DNA from: Cycas panzhihuaensis
Taxonomy: Eukaryota > Cycadophyta
Direction: 5' to 3'
NCBI GenBank assembly: GCA_023213395.1
Contig: CM041465.1
Coordinates: 143,847,741 to 143,911,740 of the forward strand
Length of the DNA: 64,000 bases
The notes under the pieces were generated by a model that did not search any database, was not told where the DNA came from, and saw nothing but the letters and a program-made list of their open reading frames with translations. This document shows positions 59,535 to 64,000 of the stretch, in pieces; positions within the stretch are counted from its first letter, which is position 1, and every line of letters starts with the position of its first letter. A program made the position numbers and the translations under genes.

Positions 59535-61165
59535 ATGAGTAAACTAGAGACATTTGAGGATGTTATAGACTATTACAGATTGTTGCCACATGTTAGTATG
59601 TTTTAGATCAAGATCTCCTAATAGGCATCATCTCCCATTGGGATAGGAGACAATAAGTATTTCAATTAACTATTAGTTAGAGATGTCATCATTACTCTTT
59701 GTGATATGAGGAGGATTCTAAAGGTGCCTTGTGTTGGACCACCTCTTAAATCATGGGCCCTCCCTAGCGTAGCCAAGGCACATATGCAAGCAACTAGATT
59801 CTTCCATTAGAGGGGGGAGTAGGATAGATGCACTAGCATCCTTAGTAACTTGATTAATTTAGGAAGCTTATAATATATGCTAGCTTATAATATGCATTAT
59901 CTTGTTTCTCATTACTCACTGGTAAAACTATATCGAGTTTCTTAGTGGGTGGATGGGGGCAATACAACATTGTAAGGCTAGTGAAAGACTCGATTAGACC
60001 ATACTAATTGTAGCCAGCATAAGGTCCTAGCTTGATCATATCTACCAAGCAAACCATAGAGGATTCTCTTATTATACTATACTTTACTATTAGTTTTTTT
60101 ATCATTTTATGGAAGAAGGACTGAGAGTAGGACCCCAACTGATGGTAGATGGAGGGCCCTTGGTCTACAAATAGCCTACTCATTTTTGTAATCTTAGAAT
60201 AATAAGGTATAATAGCAAGACTATTTACACTAAGTCTCTAGATATTATAGGGATGGATATATGAACTATAAATTCCTATGTTAGAGTCAACTGGAACTTA
60301 AATATTGAGGAGGAAGTAGTAGTTGTAGAGGGAGGAGATGGAGAAAGAGATTTGGCATGATCATTACCTACAATAGAGGCAATGTCACAAGAGAACCCAA
60401 CTTAAGTTGTGGTTATAGTTGAGGTAGTCGAGGGACCAATAGGTAGAGTCATGGATTAGGTAGGTGGACCTATGCAAGTTGATGATAATAAGGGCTTATT
60501 GATCATATTTAATTTAGCTTTCTATCTATTTTATTTAGCATTATAATTTAATTTAATTTTTAGTTGGGTTATAGTTTGATATCTCATATAGATACTAACT
60601 CATTCCTCTTATTTTTTACATTGTAAATGGTAGGTTTACCCTAGATTTTACTTGCTATGTCTTGGACTAGTTATTTAGCATGGTATATACAAAGGGGTAG
60701 CCTTTTGTCCTAGATACAAACAAGCTAACCATTACTCAACCCCATATAATAGTATTTTCCCTAATAGTAAGGGAATTAGCTATATGGAGGGTTAGGCGAG
60801 GAGAGTTATAAGTAGAGATTATTGACAAAGATGCTACCAATGCCCAACTTTAGGGAATGATAGCCTGCATAGGAGGATAGGAGGAACATGTCCCATAGGT
60901 AGCTATTATTCTAGTGGAAGTGCCCCTATTATAAGTTGTTATAAGGGCAAAGGTGTAGATAGTCATCCTACAAGCTCAGTTGGCTTCTATGATGGATGAG
61001 ACAGACCAAGTATAGGCCAGATACAATTGATTAGTTGATTATCTAGTTGAGAGATCCTTATGGACTCATATGAGGGCCCATACTACCATTAAGTAGAGAG
61101 GTGATAAGAGGAGGTAAAGGGACAAGGCAGGCAAGGCCGAACCTTCATAATGACCTAGAGTAATG
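59535..61165 (+). pseudogene. Decayed antisense reading frame of T2 (extra ORF)
   Basis: On the plus strand, opposite to T2 pol, long protein-like stretches are broken mainly by Gln-to-stop changes. Examples: MSKLETFEDVIDYYRLLPHV from ATG 59,535; VRDVIITLCDMRRILKVP and PSVAKAHMQATRFFH (59,685-59,800); LDTNKLTITQPHIIVFSLIV and RELAIWRVRRGEL (60,710-60,805); DKDATNAQL, VILQAQLASMMDETDQV, LVDYLVERSLWTHMRAHTTI and a basic end RDKAGKAEPS at 61,145. Position between integrase and 3' LTR and antisense direction match the extra ORFs described for Tat-lineage elements, some of which carry a plant mobile domain or putative plant transposon domain. I cannot tell which domain this is. The middle (59,830-60,290) is poorly readable and may contain frameshifts or an intron. 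Confidence 0.55.
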
Positions 61166-61590
61166 TAACCTATTGATAGCTTTAACACACCTTAGAGATG
61201 AGTGATAGTGAGATATACTTACCATATTGCACACTTTTGTCTTATACATTATTATTGTACCATATTTGGGAGAGGTAAGTTGGCTCAACAAGGGTTAGTG
61301 TGTATTCACTAGCTCATTAAGCTCTTGAACACCTTCATGGAGACCCCAACTCCCTTGACTCTTTATATAGGCATAAGTTTCATGTATATATATGGGATGA
61401 CAATTTGAGGGCCCATATTTTGATCCACATCTTTATGTTAGATATGTTTTATTTATGTTTGATCTTTTGATGTTATATATGCTTATTTTACCTTATCATA
61501 TGGATGCCACATGTAACCTTATATTTTTAGGTTTTATAACTTTAAAATTTTTTGTTGTTTTTGAAAATGATATTGACAAATAATAGGTTA
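61166..61590. other. T2 3' region, no gene seen
   Basis: AT-rich stretch after the end of the antisense frame. Contains tatatatggg and T-rich runs, nothing protein-like. Confidence 0.4.
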
Positions 61591-62040
61591 TACTCATGAT
61601 AGAGTGTAAAGGTAACTTATTCTCTTAGAGGAGCATAAAGCTAATTTATACTCTTAAAGCAATGTCATAGCCCCATGGAAGTTGCCCAAAGTGGAAGGTT
61701 TTACTCATGATAGAGCACAAGATATTGTGCTAGGCACACAAAGTTGATATGTCATGATAGGCCTTCTTAAGGCAATAACATAGACCATTATAGTTTTACC
61801 TCTTAAACGATCAATTTAAAGGGGTTTTTTTTTTCTAACTCTTGGTATAGTGTGGATATATTAAGCTTAATTTGAGATCCATAGCCTAGTTTATATTCAT
61901 AGTAGAGCATAATATTGTTTAGGCTTATTGTATAGTGTAGGGTAGTTTAAGCTCATTTTAGAGTATAAGTAGTTTAAGCCCATTTTAGAGTGAAAGTAAT
62001 TTAAGCTTATTTTGGAGTATTGTATAATATTATTAATTGT
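61591..62040 (-). repeat. T2 short tandem repeats next to integrase
   Basis: Phrases of the type ttatactc...tagagcat and four units of 27 bp at 61,917-62,018 (starts about 61,917, 61,944, 61,971 and 61,998; unit agtttaagctcattttagagtataagt). The T1 equivalent is 20,733-21,060. Confidence 0.65.
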
Positions 62041-62049
62041 AAAATTTCT

Positions 62050-63095
62050 TGAGAAACTACCCATTGATGGATTTCTCAAACCTAAAACCCTCAAAAGTAG
62101 AAATTCAATAAGCATCATTTGAAAAATCCTCTAAAACCAAAAATGGGCCTACCCATTTAGGAGTAAATTTTGGAAGATGATCATGTAGATACTCCAACTT
62201 AAGGACCTCATCCCTAGGGCTGAATATACAAGGCCAAATATGCTTACCATAGGGTCATTTGTCTTTGGATTTAGAAGCTAAATTCTTTTGATATATAGCC
62301 AAGTGATCTTCATCTAAGACTTCTAAATCTAAGAGGCATGCTTAATGGTGCCACTATTCATCAATAAAATCTTTCATTAACACCCTTAAGGATGTGATCT
62401 CTACTTTGAGTGGAAGGATTACTTTCAACCCATAAGTGAGAAGGGCATCATGCCCATGGCTATTTATGTGAATGTTTGATAGTCCCACAAAGTATGATAC
62501 AATTGTTGGTTCCTATCTCAATGAGATTTAGACATTATTTTCTTCAAGATTAAGATAAGACTATTATTGAATGCCTTACCTATGCATTCACTTGGGGGTA
62601 ATAGAGTGATAAGGTTCTATGATTTATATGGAACTTATCACATAGTTCATCTATCTTGTTATTAAAAAATAAGGTTCTATTATTTGTAATTAAGACATTT
62701 AGGATCCTAAAGTGACAAATAATATGTTAACAATAAATGTAGCATTGACCTTAACCATAGTTAAAGACAAAGGGTTTACCTCTATCTATTTAGTCAAATA
62801 TTCTATCATACTTAAGATGAACTTATCTTGCAAGGATGATGGAGGCGTGATAGCCCTAATAAGCTTTAAACCCCATCATGAGAAGGGCTAAGGAGAGATA
62901 AAGGCATATAGAGCCTATGATGATCAGTTAACAACATTAGAATGCTTTTAACACTTCTTGTATTTTTGAATATATGCATGGGAATCCTTGAATAAGGATG
63001 GCCAAAAGAAACCCATTCGTAGGATTCCCTAAGCCATAAGTTTCCCCCCAAAGTGTCCTCCACAAATTCTATCATGGCAGTTGTAGAGGATCTAT
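62050..63095 (-). pseudogene. Integrase of Tat-like element T2
   Basis: Minus strand. N-terminal zinc region: GGHFGGKLMA*GILRMGFFW, then PSLFKDSHAYIQKYKKC (family ...YWPTLFKDAHKYVKxCxxC), first Cys changed to Tyr. Core: ALYAFISP*PFS*WGLKLI where the first catalytic Asp (family GIDIIG) is not kept, ITPPSSLQDKFILSMIEYLT, ELCDKFHINHRTLSLYYPQ (family CxxFGIxHxxSTPYYPQxNGQ). C-terminal part to 62,050 is very decayed. The phrases identify the Tat/Ogre lineage. Confidence 0.85.
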
Positions 63096-63379
63096 TGTGT
63101 TTTTTTAGGGTTAATACAATTAAAAAGAACCCCTTTAAAGGATCTTTTATAAAATGTATCATGTATAAAAAAATATTATTAGGTAGTAATCCTAACATAT
63201 TATTTCACTTTATCACTCACATCCTTAGGATACATTTAATGAACTATATAATAAATGGCATTGTCATACCATTTATTCATTGTTAATAGGCATTTCTTCT
63301 TCAACCTACTTAGGGTATAATAGCTCCATCAGGTAGAGAATCATCCACAAGAATATTGTAGGATTAGGGAGAGGCATAT

Positions 63380-64000
63380 GAGCTAATTACTTAGCTATGA
63401 CCATCCCCTTCTTAAATTTTCTATTAACCATTTATAAGTCATATTCATACAAGAGGACTACCCATTTCCCTACTTACCCCATTAGGTTAGATTTTGTTAA
63501 CAAGTAATTAAGAGAATCATATTGTATAATGGCATTGATTATGTTGCCAAGGAGATAATGCCTTAACTTCCTAATGGTAAATATGAGTCTAAGACACTCT
63601 TTCTCTATGGGGGTATTATTGATCTCAGTCACTGTGAGAGTATGACTGATGAAATAGATAACATGCTTAAACCCAAATCATCCTCCTAAGCTAACATGGC
63701 TCTAATTAACTCCTTTGTGAATGATGTATATAGGACAAAGGGTTTATCGAAATGGGGTAGGGCTAAGGTTGGGGTAGAGAGTAGGCCTTATTTTAAATCA
63801 TCAAAAGTAGCCTTAGTGGTTAGTGCCTATGTAAAAGAGATCCCCTTTATAAGGAGATTCATAAAGAGCTTGGCACTCATTATACATTTTCCAAAGAAAT
63901 ACTTCAAGAAACCTGTTGGAATAATGCTCATATAGATGCTTGTATCCACCTTGGTCTAGTTACCTACATTAAGGTTATAACCTAGATCAGTGGAGATACT
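63380..64000 (-). pseudogene. RT end/RNase H of Tat-like element T2 (runs off window)
   Basis: Minus strand: KHVIYFISHTLTVTEINNTP, then IEKECLRLIFTIRKLRHYLL, LNYLLTKSNLMG*VGKW and LYEYDL, matching the RNase H of Ty3/gypsy Tat elements (family YYxSxxLxxxExxYxPIEKxCLALVxAxxKLRHYLL). Upstream the connection to RT (FGLKN region) would lie beyond 64,000. Plus-strand open frames at 63,053-63,286 and 63,696-63,935 are shadows. Confidence 0.85.

Noticed and set aside
1-64000. Host genes, rRNA, CRISPR arrays, bacterial operon features
   Set aside because: No exon-like conserved coding outside retroelements was recognised, and no regularly spaced palindromic repeats or rRNA sequence were seen; the content is plant retroelements.

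Overview
The window looks like intergenic DNA from a large, repeat-rich plant genome, most likely a seed plant. It is very AT-rich. I recognise no host gene. Almost everything that can be named is an old LTR retrotransposon, and every coding region is broken by stops and some frameshifts. Many stops stand where the families have Gln or Trp (CAA, CAG or TGG changed to TAA, TAG or TGA), as expected from long-term loss of methylated cytosine. Names T1, T2 and A to I are local labels. The species cannot be told from this sequence.

The backbone is a minus-strand Ty3/gypsy element of the Tat/Ogre type (T1), running from the left edge to about 54,190. Its parts, from right to left, are: a long LTR (pieces at about 34,990-35,951, 37,960-38,156 and 52,242-54,190), a Pro/Tyr/Ser-rich Gag N-terminal region (29,467-30,490 and 24,760-25,336), the Gag core (24,230-24,740), protease (22,780-23,090), a linker, a 3' non-coding region with 27-bp repeats, and the other LTR (1-2,610, cut by the edge). 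Reverse transcriptase to integrase appears to be missing. T1 has been blown apart by later insertions: H (3,380-5,921), B (6,888-20,727), C (25,337-29,461), D (30,491-34,953), E (35,952-37,959) and F (38,157-52,241). B was itself hit by a complete Ty1/copia element A (8,902-20,011), which contains a truncated element I. F was hit by another complete copia element G (42,932-50,290). Uninterrupted, the visible part of T1 would be about 13 kb.

Right of T1 lies a short minus-strand piece of a second kind of Ty3/gypsy element (54,192-54,830, protease end to reverse transcriptase). Then comes T2, a second Tat-type element on the minus strand. T2 has its 3' LTR at about 54,850-59,138, a decayed antisense reading frame at 59,535-61,165, 27-bp repeats, integrase (62,050-63,095) and the RNase H end of reverse transcriptase running off the right edge.

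A, F and G carry recognisable gag-protease-integrase-RT-RNase H (copia order). C keeps only an RNase H tail. H, I and E keep only gag-like reading frames. B and D show no coding. Two blocks of non-coding leader sequence are shared across different elements: one containing TTGGAAAGCTAACTCA or variants (B, D, F, G, H, I, a weaker form in E), and one just upstream of gag in A, F and G. These shared leaders, the gag-only H/I family and the antisense frame of T2 are the least ordinary things here.
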